DNA of 64,000 nt from Xylanimicrobium pachnodae JCM 13526 = NBRC 107786 (GCA_001592145.1 BCWJ01000001.1:267594-331593); one strand, 5' to 3'. Shown: positions 19,201 to 27,678, numbered from the stretch's first letter. Notes: generated by a model not told the origin, from the letters alone. Made by a program: numbers and translations.

Positions 19201-21053
19201 ACGGCGTGGACGTCGGGTTCGTCGGCGTCGTCACGCAGGAGACCCCCACGCTGGTCTCCCCGGCGGGGGTCGCCGGGCTCGACTTCGGGGACCCGGTGGA
19301 CGCGATCAACCGCGTGACCGCCCAGCTCCAGGACGGCGACGAGACCAACGGCGAGGCCGACGTGGTGGTCGCCCTGATCCACGACGGCGCCCCCGCCGGG
19401 ACCCCGGACGGGGCCACGCTGGAGCAGGAGGTGGCGGCCGGCGGCCCGTTCGCGCGGATCGTGACCGACACGGACGCGCGCGTGGCCGCCATCCTGACGG
19501 GGCACACCCACAAGCAGTACGCGTGGGACGCCCCGATCACGGGCACCGACCGGACACGGCCCATCATCCAGACGGGCAGCTACGGCGAGTTCGTCGGGCA
19601 CACGTCGCTGACGATCGACCCGGAGACGTTCGAGGTCACCGACTACACGGTCGAGAACGTTCCCCGCACGACGACGCCCGCCGCCGACCTGGTGGCGCAG
19701 TTCCCACGCGTGGCCCAGGTGGACCAGATCGTCCAGGCCGCCCTGGCGCAGGCCGACGTCATCGGCTCCCAGCCGGTGGGCTCGGTGACCGCCGACATCA
19801 CGACGGCGTTCCTGGGCGGCTCGTTCGTGGACGGCGTGTGGACGGGCGGTACCCGCGACGACCGCATGTCGGAGTCCGCGCTGGGCAACCTGGTGGGCAA
19901 CGCGCTGCGCGACTCGCTGGCCGCGCCCGAGCGCGGAGGCGCCCAGATCGGCATCGTCAACCCGGGCGGGCTGCGCAACGAGCTGTACTACGGCGACGAC
20001 GGCGTGATCACCTACGCCGAGGCCAACGCCGTGCTGCCGTTCGTCAACAACCTCTGGACGGTCACGCTCACGGGCGCGCAGCTCACGGAGGTCCTGGAGC
20101 AGCAGTGGCAGACGGACGAGAACGGCAACCGGCCGTCCCGCCCGTACCTGGCGCTGGGGCTCTCCGACAACGTCACCTGGGTGGCGCGCACGGCCGATCC
20201 CAACGCGACGCCCGGCGACAACGTGCTGGCCGTGTACGTGGACGGCCGGCTCGTGCAGCCCACCGACACGTTCCAGGTGGCGACGTTCAGCTTCCTGGCC
20301 ACGGGCGGTGACAACTTCCGGGCGTTCACCGACGCCTCAGCGGCCCGGGACACCGGCCTGGTGGACCGGGACGCGTGGATCGCGTACATCACGGACCACT
20401 CGCCGCTGACGCCGTCGTTCGCCCGCTCACGCACCGTGGTGGACGCGCTGCCGGGACCGGTGACCGCGGGGGACGCCGTCTCCGTGAACCTCAGCGGGCT
20501 GGACCTCACCTCGCTCGGGGCGCCCGCCAACTCTGGTGCCACGGTGGCGCTGGCCCCGGCCGCGGACCCGACGGCCGACGGCGTCGCCCTGGGTGACGTC
20601 ACGGTGACCGACGGTTCCGCGCACGTGGCGGCGACCGTCCCGGCGGTCACCGCCACGGGTGACTACGTGCTGCGGGTCACCGTGGCGCCGTCGGGCTCGG
20701 TGGTGCTGCTGCCCGTGAGCGTCGAGGCCGCCGGACCTGCCTACCCGCAGTGGTCGCGCACGACCGTCTACACCGGCGGGGAGCGCGTGGTCTACCGCGG
20801 CACCGTCTACGAGGCCCAGTGGTGGACGTCGTACGTCACCCCGGACGCGAGCCCGTGGGGGTCGTGGATGGAGGTGGGTGACGAGGTCGACACCGCGCGC
20901 GGCACGTTCCGGCAGTGGACGAGCTCGTGGGTCTACACGGGCGGCGAGACGGTGGTGCACGACGGTCACCTGTGGCAGGCGCAGTGGTGGACCCGCAACC
21001 AGGAGCCGGGCGCGTCCCCGTGGGGCCCGTGGAAGGACCTCGGGGCGGCCTGA
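16293..21053 (+). CDS. secreted ExeM/NucH-type endonuclease fused to 5'-nucleotidase and two chitin-binding modules
   Basis: A 1,586-residue exported multidomain enzyme. In order: signal peptide (cleavage near AAAAVDPAS), lamin-tail domain (about 36-180), OB-fold region (about 225-330), endonuclease/exonuclease/phosphatase domain (about 500-840; IGDFNSYTRED, GSLDHVLLND, SDHDPVV), metallophosphoesterase (from INDFHGRID near 852, GDNIG, GNHEFDQG, GHTHKQ), 5'-nucleotidase C-terminal domain (about 1165-1375), and two CBM5/12-like modules (about 1483-1530 and 1537-1583; YTGGERVVYRG and YTGGETVVHDG). It should cut extracellular DNA and strip phosphate from the nucleotides. The GTG at 16293 has AGGAG 7 nt upstream; an ATG at 16278 is the alternative. 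Confidence 0.9.
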   Translation: MTTSLPASRLPRSAVVGVLSAALATSTGLAMAPPAAAAVDPASAVVINEVYGGGGNSGAAFDQDFVELWNGSDAPVDVSGWTIQYASSAGTFNNRTELTGVVPAHGYYLVGQGFGANRDLADLPAPDVTGSIAMSGTGAKVALVSDAAAISCAGAACAALPQVVDLVGWGPTASAFAGSAPAPATTNATSVTRDADHANTADNAADFATAAPTPSNSGGSTDPTDPTDPPVPGEDTHTIAQIQGTGAASTLAGQTVTTSGVVTAAYPSGGFNGFVIQTPGTGGALDASHTASDALFVYSAATAGSVRVGQTVQVTGQVSEYQGLTELTVASADGLRVLPDAAPVTPATVAWPADDAAREALESMLVAPQGDFTVTNTYTTNRYAEVGLAAGTTPLRQPTDAAAPGSDEAAAVEADDAARGVVLDDGASTDFLTAANSSLTPPYLSLTDPVRVGAPVHFAEPVIVDYRNNTWKLNPTRPLVAGDGLPVSFDNTRTNAPEAVGGDLRVATFNVLNYFTTLGADVAGCTAYEDREGNPVAVDSCPGNGPRGAWDSANLQRQQSKIVAAINALDADVVGLLEIENSAALGEQADEALATLVDALNDDAGAGTWAYVPSSADLPDVSLQDVITNAIIYRPAAVERVGEARALGTQSADGQAFANAREPIGQEFAPAGGGEPFFVAVNHLKSKGSAGPWPGDADAGDGQGSSTESRVRQATALRDWVGAVTEPDEAVALIGDFNSYTREDPLQVLYDAGYTDAATHFSGDAPQFSYSYQGLSGSLDHVLLNDAALTRATGADVWEINAEESIALQYSRYNYSGTLFYAPDVYASSDHDPVVVGLAAGAQTNEPIDLDIVNINDFHGRIDANTVAFAGTVEQLRAQNPDGTVFVSAGDNIGASLFASALQQDQPTLDVLNALDLAASSVGNHEFDQGFADLTGRVADAADFPYLGANVYTEGTTTPALPEYEVVPVDGVDVGFVGVVTQETPTLVSPAGVAGLDFGDPVDAINRVTAQLQDGDETNGEADVVVALIHDGAPAGTPDGATLEQEVAAGGPFARIVTDTDARVAAILTGHTHKQYAWDAPITGTDRTRPIIQTGSYGEFVGHTSLTIDPETFEVTDYTVENVPRTTTPAADLVAQFPRVAQVDQIVQAALAQADVIGSQPVGSVTADITTAFLGGSFVDGVWTGGTRDDRMSESALGNLVGNALRDSLAAPERGGAQIGIVNPGGLRNELYYGDDGVITYAEANAVLPFVNNLWTVTLTGAQLTEVLEQQWQTDENGNRPSRPYLALGLSDNVTWVARTADPNATPGDNVLAVYVDGRLVQPTDTFQVATFSFLATGGDNFRAFTDASAARDTGLVDRDAWIAYITDHSPLTPSFARSRTVVDALPGPVTAGDAVSVNLSGLDLTSLGAPANSGATVALAPAADPTADGVALGDVTVTDGSAHVAATVPAVTATGDYVLRVTVAPSGSVVLLPVSVEAAGPAYPQWSRTTVYTGGERVVYRGTVYEAQWWTSYVTPDASPWGSWMEVGDEVDTARGTFRQWTSSWVYTGGETVVHDGHLWQAQWWTRNQEPGASPWGPWKDLGAA

Positions 21054-21066
21054 GCGGAAGGCGGCG

Positions 21067-21108
21067 ACCACTCCCGCTGACTCGGCGACCCGGGTCAGCG
21101 GGAGTGGT
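21067..21108. terminator. bidirectional terminator hairpin
   Basis: Perfect 15-bp arms ACCACTCCCGCTGAC and GTCAGCGGGAGTGGT with a 12-nt loop, between the convergent nuclease gene and the lipoprotein gene. It can serve both strands. Confidence 0.85.
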
Positions 21109-21113
21109 GCCGG

Positions 21114-21626
21114 CTACCCGGCCATCTCGGCGAGGATCTGCTCCTGGGCGTCCAGCAGGGGTCGCAGCTCGTCGTCGCCGACGTCGGTGCCAGGGCCGAC
21201 GGCGGCGGCGGTCCTCCGGGCGCGGTCCAGCAGATCCTGGACGGCGGGCTCGGGGGACGTGCCCGCCTGCATCGCGAAGCTCGGTATCGCGGCCTCGAGG
21301 AGCTCGTCGTTGGCGGTGACGTAGTCGCGCAGCTCGTCGGGCGTCGCGTCGGCATAGTCGCTGCCCGGGTCGTACGGGATGACGGTCGGCGACGTCGGCC
21401 TGTCGTCCGACGGGCCGGCCGCCGACGGGACCGGGTCGGGGCTCGCCGTCGGTTCCGCGGCCGGACCCGGCGACGCCCCGGCATCGAGCGTGGCGCTCGC
21501 CGACGGCTCCGCGGCGGGGCTCGTCGACGTCGACGCCGGACCGTCGGGCGCGGTGCACGCCGCCGTGCCGCTCGCCACCAGCAGCGCGAGGCCGAGAGCG
21601 GTGGCGCTGCGCGAGCGCGTGGTCAC
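21114..21626 (-). CDS. putative lipoprotein, Ser/Pro/Ala-rich
   Basis: A 170-residue exported protein. The signal peptide ends in VASGTAAC, a weak but acceptable lipobox, followed by a low-complexity Ser/Pro/Ala linker to about residue 85 and a short helical C-terminal domain. The GTG start overlaps the stop of the upstream NlpC/P60 gene (GTGA at 21623-21626), so the two are translationally coupled and likely act together at the cell wall. No family recognised for the C-terminal domain. Confidence 0.7.
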   Translation of the reverse strand: MTTRSRSATALGLALLVASGTAACTAPDGPASTSTSPAAEPSASATLDAGASPGPAAEPTASPDPVPSAAGPSDDRPTSPTVIPYDPGSDYADATPDELRDYVTANDELLEAAIPSFAMQAGTSPEPAVQDLLDRARRTAAAVGPGTDVGDDELRPLLDAQEQILAEMAG

Positions 21627-23539
21627 GGGATCGGCCTGACGGCCGTGGGCATCAGGCCGGAGAAGTCGCGCAGGCCCTGGATCCGACCCGAGGACGACTC
21701 GTTCATGATCTGCCCGTTGCCGAGATAGACGGCGGTGTGGTTGATGGTCGGCGACCCGACGGCGTAGAACACGACGTCACCGCGCTGCAGCTGGGAGATC
21801 GGCACGTGCACGAACCCGGGTGCGTCGTAGAGGTTGCGCGACGAACGCCACGTCGGCAGGGCGTGGTTGACGGTGTTGTTCGGGTCGGGGTCGATGCCGA
21901 TCGAGTAGAGCGCCTGGATGATCAGGCCCGAGCAGTCGGCGCCCTGGTCGGGGCGGTTGGCGCCGCCCCAGATGTACCGCGAGCCGTTGTACTCCAGGGC
22001 CGTGGCGACGAACGCCTCGATGATCGCCTGGCGGGAGCTGCCGGGGACGATGCGCACGGGGCGCTTGTAGCAGTCCAGCGCGGTCCAGTCGCTCGCGCTG
22101 AAGCCCATCGCGGTCCAGGTGCGCTCGTCGACGACGCCGGTGGCCGGCAACCCACGCCCGGCCTGGAACCTCTTCACGCGGGAGGTCAGGAGGGGCGACA
22201 TCGACTGGTGGTACTGCGAGACGCCCAGGTGGTCGGCCACCCGCTGGACCTTCAGGCCGTTCATCCCGGGCGTCAGCGAGAACCCGCAGCCGCCGAACTG
22301 GGTGATGCCGCCGTACTGGATCTGCCGCGTCCCGGCCGGGTTCTGATATCCGATCCGGCTCGCGTCGCTGGTGCGTCCCGGTGCGGGAGAGCCCTTGCGC
22401 AGGACGACCACCTGAACGGCCTCGACCCGGCGCCCCAGGCGCTCGGTACCCGCCGTGTCACCGTTGGACGCCCAGCCCATCCAGCCGATGTCCTGGACGT
22501 GGACGCGATACCAGACGTCGAGGCGCTTCGCCGTGGTCCCGGTCAACCGCAGCCGGAACGCCTCGGCGCGCAGCCCGCGCCCCGTGGTGCCGCACGTCGA
22601 GCCCGGACCCGTCCACCCTCTCCATCCCAGGTTCTGCACGTGCGCCGAGCACTCGATGCGGCCGCTCCACGGCAGCGGGGGCGTCGAGACGCGCAGTGCT
22701 TCGACGGCCAAGGCCTTGCCCGTGGTGCCGGCCGTCCTGCCCTGCGCCACCGCAGGCAGCCAACCCTTCGTCGCGACATGCGCGGAGGCCCGCACCCCCA
22801 GCGACGTGGACGGCGTGCTCGTCGATCCCGGGGCCGGCTCCCCGCGCGGCACCAGCACCACCTGGACGGCCTCGGTGCGCAGCGCGAAGCCCTCGGTCCC
22901 TGCCGTGTCCCCGTTCGACGCCCAGCCCATCCAGCCGACGTCCTGGACGTGGACGCGGTACCAGACGTCCATCTTCTGGGCCAGGTCCCCGGTCAGGCGG
23001 ATTCGGAAGGCTTCGACGCGAAGACCACGCCCCTGGGTACCGCACGTGCTCCCGTCCGCCACGGGGCCGGTCCAGCCGACGCCCTGAACGTGCGCCCGGC
23101 ACTCGATGCCGCCCGCGTACGGGGACCCCTCGACACGCAGCTGCAGCGCCTCGACGCGCAGGCTGCGCCCCGTGGTGCCCGCAGACTTCCCCGAGGTCAG
23201 CCAGCCCTGCCAGCCCACCTTCTGCACGTGGGCCCGGTAGCGCAGGGAGGGCTTCGGAGCCGGCGACGGCGACGGCTCGGGTGTTGGCGACGGCGCCTGC
23301 GACGGCGCCTGCGACGGGGACTGCGACGGGGCCTGCGACGGCGCCTGCGACGGCGCGGGAGGTGGTGAGGGGGACTGCGACGCCTCGGAGGTCGGTGTCG
23401 GCAACGGCTGCAACGGCGCCACGGCCGATGGCGGAGTCGCCGATGGGGTCGCCGACGGCGGGGGATCGGATGCCGGCCCCACCGATCCGGTCAGGGCCAG
23501 CGCGGCGGCCGCCGCCGAGATCCAGCGCCAATCAACCAT
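21623..23539 (-). CDS. exported NlpC/P60 peptidoglycan hydrolase with six ChW repeats
   Basis: A 638-residue secreted protein: signal peptide, a long Pro/Ser/Ala/Gln linker with repeated PSQAPSQ units, six ChW (hydrophobic, conserved Trp) repeats (for example AHVQKVGWQGW, VHVQDVGWMGW, AHVQNLGWRGW), a short peptidoglycan-binding-like segment (GRGLPATGVVDERTWTAMG) and a C-terminal NlpC/P60 domain. The catalytic Cys is in DQGADCSGLIIQALY and the His in INHTAVYLGNGQ. It should cleave stem peptides of the wall. ATG at 23539 is chosen over GTG 23542 because GGAAGG then has better spacing. It is coupled to the downstream lipoprotein. Confidence 0.87.
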   Translation of the reverse strand: MVDWRWISAAAAALALTGSVGPASDPPPSATPSATPPSAVAPLQPLPTPTSEASQSPSPPPAPSQAPSQAPSQSPSQAPSQAPSPTPEPSPSPAPKPSLRYRAHVQKVGWQGWLTSGKSAGTTGRSLRVEALQLRVEGSPYAGGIECRAHVQGVGWTGPVADGSTCGTQGRGLRVEAFRIRLTGDLAQKMDVWYRVHVQDVGWMGWASNGDTAGTEGFALRTEAVQVVLVPRGEPAPGSTSTPSTSLGVRASAHVATKGWLPAVAQGRTAGTTGKALAVEALRVSTPPLPWSGRIECSAHVQNLGWRGWTGPGSTCGTTGRGLRAEAFRLRLTGTTAKRLDVWYRVHVQDIGWMGWASNGDTAGTERLGRRVEAVQVVVLRKGSPAPGRTSDASRIGYQNPAGTRQIQYGGITQFGGCGFSLTPGMNGLKVQRVADHLGVSQYHQSMSPLLTSRVKRFQAGRGLPATGVVDERTWTAMGFSASDWTALDCYKRPVRIVPGSSRQAIIEAFVATALEYNGSRYIWGGANRPDQGADCSGLIIQALYSIGIDPDPNNTVNHALPTWRSSRNLYDAPGFVHVPISQLQRGDVVFYAVGSPTINHTAVYLGNGQIMNESSSGRIQGLRDFSGLMPTAVRPIP

Positions 23540-23706
23540 CACACGGCCTTCCGAGAGTTCGGGGTGTCGGCTGACGCTAGAAGGGCGTTCTCAGGTCGGC
23601 AGGACCGGTGGCGTCATCCGATTGCTCATGGCGCGGACCCACCCGAACGGTCGGGCCGGCAGAGCACCGGGGCAGGCCCACGTGGGCGCCCGGATACCCT
23701 GGGGCC

Positions 23707-24063
23707 GTGACAACCCCCGACCCGCAGCCCAGCCCGTCCGAGCCGGACGACGTCGAGCTCGCCGGCATCATCGACCCGGCCACCGTGCGCCGCGCCCCGC
23801 GGTACGCGTCCTTCCTGGGCGCGGGCGTCGTCGTCGGGGTGGTGCTGGGCCTGGTCGTAGGGCTGTACCTGCTGTCCACGTTCGACCCGGCGCGGGACCA
23901 GCCGATGACGAAGCCGGGCGTGTGGCTCACCGTCATGGTCCTGGGGACGACGACGGTGACCACCCTGCTCGCCGGCGCGCTCGCCGTCGTCCTGGACCGG
24001 CGCTCCGTGCGGCGCTGGGAGGCGGGCCGCGGCGCCCGACAGGACGAGCACGGCGCCGTGTGA
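23707..24063 (+). CDS. small two-helix membrane protein
   Basis: A 118-residue protein. An acidic N-terminus precedes two hydrophobic segments, FLGAGVVVGVVLGLVVGLYLL (about 38-58) and LTVMVLGTTTVTTLLAGALAVVL (about 77-99), then a basic tail. TACCCT at 23695-23700 lies 7 nt before the GTG at 23707, which fits a leaderless transcript. It ends 10 bp before purF on the same strand and occupies the position of the conserved membrane protein often found upstream of actinobacterial purF. Function unknown. Confidence 0.7.
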   Translation: MTTPDPQPSPSEPDDVELAGIIDPATVRRAPRYASFLGAGVVVGVVLGLVVGLYLLSTFDPARDQPMTKPGVWLTVMVLGTTTVTTLLAGALAVVLDRRSVRRWEAGRGARQDEHGAV

Positions 24064-24073
24064 TACTTGAGCC

Positions 24074-25612
24074 ATGCCCCTGCGCCCTGACGGACGCCTC
24101 AACCATGACCTGATGCCCGGGGAGAAAGGCCCGCAGGATGCCTGCGGAGTCTTCGGGGTCTGGGCACCGGGTGAGGAGGTCGCGAAGCTCTCGTACTTCG
24201 GTCTCTACGCTCTGCAGCACCGCGGACAGGAGTCCGCCGGAATTGCCGCCTCGAACGGGGAGCAGATCCTCGTCTACAAGGACATGGGCCTGGTCTCGCA
24301 GGTCTTCGACGAGACGGCGCTCGGTGCGCTGCGCGGCCACCTGGCCGTGGCCCACTGCCGGTACTCCACCACGGGCGGCGTCACGTGGGAGAACGCGCAG
24401 CCCACGCTCGGCGCGACGGCGTCGGGCACCGTGGCACTGGGCCACAACGGCAACCTCACCAACTCGGCCGAGCTGGTGGGCCTGGTCGCGGAGCGGTACG
24501 GCGCGCAGCACCGGGGCGAGCTGGCCCGCGGCAACACCACCGACACCGCGCTGATCACGGCCCTCCTGACGGGGGACTCCGACCACACGCTCGAGCAGAC
24601 CGCCCTCGAGGTGCTCCCGCGGCTGCGGGGCGCGTTCTCCCTGGTGTTCATGGACGAGCGGACCCTCTACGCCGCGCGCGACCCGCAGGGCGTGCGCCCG
24701 CTGGTGCTCGGCCGCCTGGAGCGCGGCTGGGTGGTCGCGTCCGAGACCCCGGCCCTCGACATCGTCGGCGCGTCGTTCGTGCGCGAGGTCGAGCCGGGCG
24801 AGCTCATCATGATCGACGACGACGGGCTGCGCTCGCAGCGGTTCGCGGAGACGAAGCGCGCCGGCTGCGTGTTCGAGTACGTGTACCTGGCCCGCCCGGA
24901 CACCGTCATCAACGGCCGCTCGGTGCACGCCGCCCGCGTCGAGATGGGGCGCGCGCTGGCCCGCGAGCACCCCGTGGACGCCGACCTGGTGATCCCGACG
25001 CCGGAGTCCGGCACGCCCGCCGCGGTGGGTTACGCGCAGGAGTCCGGCATCCCGTTCGGTCAGGGCCTGACGAAGAACGCCTACGTGGGCCGCACCTTCA
25101 TCCAGCCGTCCGACACGCTGCGCCAGCTCGGCATCCGGCTCAAGCTCAACCCGCTGCGCGAGGTCATCCGGGGCAAGCGCCTCGTCGTCGTCGACGACTC
25201 GATCGTGCGCGGCAACACGCAGCGGGCGCTCGTGCGCATGCTGCGCGAGGCGGGTGCGGCCGAGGTGCACGTGCGCATCTCCTCCCCGCCCGTGAAGTGG
25301 CCGTGCTTCTACGGCATCGACTTCGCCTCGCGCGCCGAGCTCATCGCCAACGGCCTCTCGGTGGACGAGGTGGGCCAGTCGCTGGGCGCGGACTCGCTCG
25401 GCTACATCACGCTCGACGGCATGATCGCCGCCACGCAGCAGGCCGAGTCGCAGCTGTGCACCGCCTGCTTCACGGGGAAGTACCCGATCCCGCTGCCCGC
25501 CGACGACCAGCTCGGCAAGCACCTGCTCGAGACGCCCCTCGGTGCCCCTGAGGACGGCCTCCACGCGCTGTCGGCCTCCCCGGGCGGCGGCGGAGCCCTC
25601 GCCCGCCCGTAG
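24074..25612 (+). CDS. purF: amidophosphoribosyltransferase
   Basis: PurF (512 residues) makes 5-phosphoribosylamine from PRPP and glutamine, the first committed step of purine synthesis. An N-terminal propeptide of 23 residues precedes the catalytic Cys24 (DACGVFGVW), as in the Fe-S-containing Bacillus-type enzyme. The glutaminase signature ALQHRGQESAG follows, and the PRPP loop is VVVDDSIVRGNT. Cysteines in CVFEYVYLARPD, WPCFYGIDF and CTACFTGKY are placed to hold a 4Fe-4S cluster. It is followed 28 bp later by purM, and the two are probably co-transcribed. Confidence 0.97.
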   Translation: MPLRPDGRLNHDLMPGEKGPQDACGVFGVWAPGEEVAKLSYFGLYALQHRGQESAGIAASNGEQILVYKDMGLVSQVFDETALGALRGHLAVAHCRYSTTGGVTWENAQPTLGATASGTVALGHNGNLTNSAELVGLVAERYGAQHRGELARGNTTDTALITALLTGDSDHTLEQTALEVLPRLRGAFSLVFMDERTLYAARDPQGVRPLVLGRLERGWVVASETPALDIVGASFVREVEPGELIMIDDDGLRSQRFAETKRAGCVFEYVYLARPDTVINGRSVHAARVEMGRALAREHPVDADLVIPTPESGTPAAVGYAQESGIPFGQGLTKNAYVGRTFIQPSDTLRQLGIRLKLNPLREVIRGKRLVVVDDSIVRGNTQRALVRMLREAGAAEVHVRISSPPVKWPCFYGIDFASRAELIANGLSVDEVGQSLGADSLGYITLDGMIAATQQAESQLCTACFTGKYPIPLPADDQLGKHLLETPLGAPEDGLHALSASPGGGGALARP

Positions 25613-25640
25613 ACCCGACACCGCAACGCTGGGAGTTCCG

Positions 25641-26753
25641 ATGACCACGAATGATGGCCTGACCTATGCCTCCGCCGGTGTCGACACCGAGGCCGGCGAC
25701 AAGGCGGTCGAGCTGATGAAGGACGCCGTGCGCCGCACCCACGGGCCGTCGGTGATCGGGGGAGTGGGCGGATTCGCCGGCCTGTACGACCTCAGCGCGT
25801 TCGCCCACTACCGGCAGCCGCTGCTCGCGACGTCCACCGACGGCGTCGGCACCAAGGTGGCCATCGCGCAGGCGCTCGACAAGCACGACACGATCGGGTT
25901 CGACCTGGTGGGCATGGTGGTCGACGACATCGTCGTGGTGGGTGCCAAACCGCTGTTCATGACCGACTACATCGCCACCGGCAAGGTGGTGCCGGAGCGG
26001 GTCGCGGACATCGTGCGGGGCATCGCGCAGGCCTGCGAGGTGGCCGGGACGGCCCTGGTGGGCGGGGAGACCGCGGAGCACCCCGGCCTGCTCGCCCCCG
26101 ACGAGTACGACGTCGCGGGCGCCGCGACCGGCATCGTGGAGGCCGACCGCGTGCTGGGCCCGGACCGCGTGCGCGCGGGTGACGTGCTCATCGCCATGGC
26201 GTCGTCCGGTCTGCACTCGAACGGCTACTCGCTGGTGCGTGCCGTGATCAAGCACGCCGGGTGGGCCCTGGACCGGCACGTGGACGAGCTCGGGCGAACC
26301 CTGGGTCAGGAGCTGCTGGAGCCCACCCGGGTCTACGCGAGCGACGTGCTCGCCCTGGCCGACGACGAGGCGGCGCAGGTGCACGCCTTCACCCACGTGA
26401 CGGGCGGCGGCCTCGCGGCGAACCTGGCGCGCGTCCTGCCCGCCGCGCTCGTGGCCACCGTGGACCGCTCCTCGTGGCAGGTGCCGGCCGTGTTCGACCT
26501 GGTGCGCACCCTCGGCCAGGTCCCGACGTCGGACCTGGAGGGGACGCTCAACCTGGGCGTCGGCATGGTCGCGGTGGTCGGGGCCGACGGCGCGGACGCC
26601 GCGCTGGCCAGGCTCGCAGCCCAGGGTGTCCCCGCGTGGGTGCTCGGCACGGTGGCGGAACGGGACGCGGCGTCGTCGGCCCTCGACCTGGTGGCCGGCA
26701 CCAAGGGCGTGGACGGCGGTGCGGTGCACCTGGTGGGCGACTACCGGTTCTGA
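25641..26753 (+). CDS. purM: phosphoribosylformylglycinamidine cyclo-ligase (AIR synthetase)
   Basis: PurM (370 residues) converts FGAM to AIR with ATP. Family motifs are TYASAGVDTEAGDKAVELMK, STDGVGTKVAIAQ, DLVGMVVDDIVVVGAKPLFMTDYI and GGETAEHPGLL, and the C-terminal half has HVTGGGLAANLARVLP. A GGGAG ribosome-binding site precedes the ATG at 25641. It uses the product of PurL, which is encoded about 20 kb upstream. A strong hairpin at 26839-26875 lies between purM and the convergent DUF3073 gene. Confidence 0.97.
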   Translation: MTTNDGLTYASAGVDTEAGDKAVELMKDAVRRTHGPSVIGGVGGFAGLYDLSAFAHYRQPLLATSTDGVGTKVAIAQALDKHDTIGFDLVGMVVDDIVVVGAKPLFMTDYIATGKVVPERVADIVRGIAQACEVAGTALVGGETAEHPGLLAPDEYDVAGAATGIVEADRVLGPDRVRAGDVLIAMASSGLHSNGYSLVRAVIKHAGWALDRHVDELGRTLGQELLEPTRVYASDVLALADDEAAQVHAFTHVTGGGLAANLARVLPAALVATVDRSSWQVPAVFDLVRTLGQVPTSDLEGTLNLGVGMVAVVGADGADAALARLAAQGVPAWVLGTVAERDAASSALDLVAGTKGVDGGAVHLVGDYRF

Positions 26754-26838
26754 GGCGTTGTTCCCCGGTGTGTGTCGCTGAGCGGTACGAACCGCGAAGG
26801 ACGCGCCGGGGGGTGACCGGCCACCCGCGCCGAGCATG

Positions 26839-26875
26839 CGTGAACCCGGGACGGTCTCACCGCCCCGGGTTCACG
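26839..26875. terminator. bidirectional terminator between purM and DUF3073 gene
   Basis: CGTGAACCCGGG and its exact complement CCCGGGTTCACG form a 12-bp stem with a 13-nt loop in the gap between the two convergent genes. Confidence 0.85.
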
Positions 26876-26898
26876 TCACGTGGTCAAGCGGCGCTCGA

Positions 26899-27099
26899 TC
26901 AGCGCTCGTCGTCGTCCCAGCGGGAGTAGTTGCTCTCGTACTCGTCGTCACGCGTGGGCAACCGGTTGTCCGTGGCCACGTCGGTGCGCCCGCTTCCTCG
27001 AAGCTCCGCCTCCAGCGCGTGGTAGTTCGTCGCGGGGCTGAAGTACTTCAGCTCGCGAGCAACCTTGGTCTGCTTTGCCTTCTGACGGCCGCGGCCCAT
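26899..27099 (-). CDS. DUF3073 family protein
   Basis: A 66-residue, highly charged protein that matches the DUF3073 family: MGRGRQKAKQTKVARELKY at the N-terminus and a C-terminal DDEYESNYSRWDDDER. It is conserved across Actinomycetota next to purM and bldC, as here. It is short, hydrophilic and probably intrinsically flexible. Its function is not established. Confidence 0.9.
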   Translation of the reverse strand: MGRGRQKAKQTKVARELKYFSPATNYHALEAELRGSGRTDVATDNRLPTRDDEYESNYSRWDDDER

Positions 27100-27426
27100 G
27101 GCTCCCCCTCAACGTGGAGCGGGGCGGCGACGTCTCAGACGTGCGCGGCCCCGGAAGTAAGTGCGTGTCTGTTCAGGATGCAACGGTACACGGCTGTACG
27201 CCATTCCCTCCACTCCGTGACGTGTGGCGGACGCCCGGGCGCGCCATCCCGAGGTCCGGCACACCCCGCCGGTCGCGGAACGCCGATTCACGCCACCCGC
27301 GATTTCATCCGCACAAACCGACTCGCATCGCCCTGACGAGGCGCAACAATGGTCTGCAGTGACCGAGGGCAGACACTGGGCGCCGCCTGGGCCTCGACCA
27401 CGCAGTGACGACAGGGGAGGTTCGGG
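27100..27426. promoter_or_regulatory. 327-bp intergenic region, divergent promoters of the DUF3073 gene and bldC
   Basis: No credible gene is present; all frames give only short arginine/proline-rich readings. The region is less GC-rich than its flanks and should hold the promoters of both divergent genes. A GGGGAGG ribosome-binding site lies immediately before the bldC start. I see no clear dyad operator. Confidence 0.5.
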
Positions 27427-27636
27427 ATGTCACTCCACGGGGAGTCGGAGGTCCTGCTGACGCCGGCTGAGGTGGCAAGCCTGTTCCGGGTGGACCCCAA
27501 GACCGTGACGCGCTGGGCGAAGGCGGGAAAGCTCTCGTCGATCCGCACGCTCGGGGGACACCGCCGTTACCGGGAGGCGGAGGTGCGCGCGCTCCTCGGG
27601 GCCGCGTCCGAAGGCGAAGGAGACCCGGACAGCTGA
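27427..27636 (+). CDS. bldC: BldC-family MerR-like DNA-binding protein
   Basis: A 69-residue stand-alone winged-helix protein. LLTPAEVASLFRVDPKTVTRWAKAGKLSSIRTLGGHRRYRE-type sequence (about residues 10-50) is nearly identical in pattern to BldC of Streptomyces, which binds DNA as head-to-tail multimers on direct repeats and controls the timing of differentiation genes. The purF-purM-DUF3073-bldC order supports orthology. In a non-sporulating relative its regulon is unknown. Confidence 0.92.
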   Translation: MSLHGESEVLLTPAEVASLFRVDPKTVTRWAKAGKLSSIRTLGGHRRYREAEVRALLGAASEGEGDPDS

Positions 27637-27678
27637 ACCGGTGGCGTGGTGGCCGGAACGGCCCCGTGGGCCCTGCGC

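Noticed and set aside
16320..19601. A 1,093-codon open frame on the minus strand opposite the nuclease gene
   Set aside because: It is an antisense shadow caused by high third-position GC; its translation is Arg/Gly/Val-rich without domains, while the plus-strand frame has clear catalytic motifs.
23270..23360. Tandem GGCGCCTGCGAC-type repeat as CRISPR or minisatellite
   Set aside because: It encodes the in-frame PSQAPSQ linker of the NlpC/P60 protein; units are 12-18 bp without spacers.
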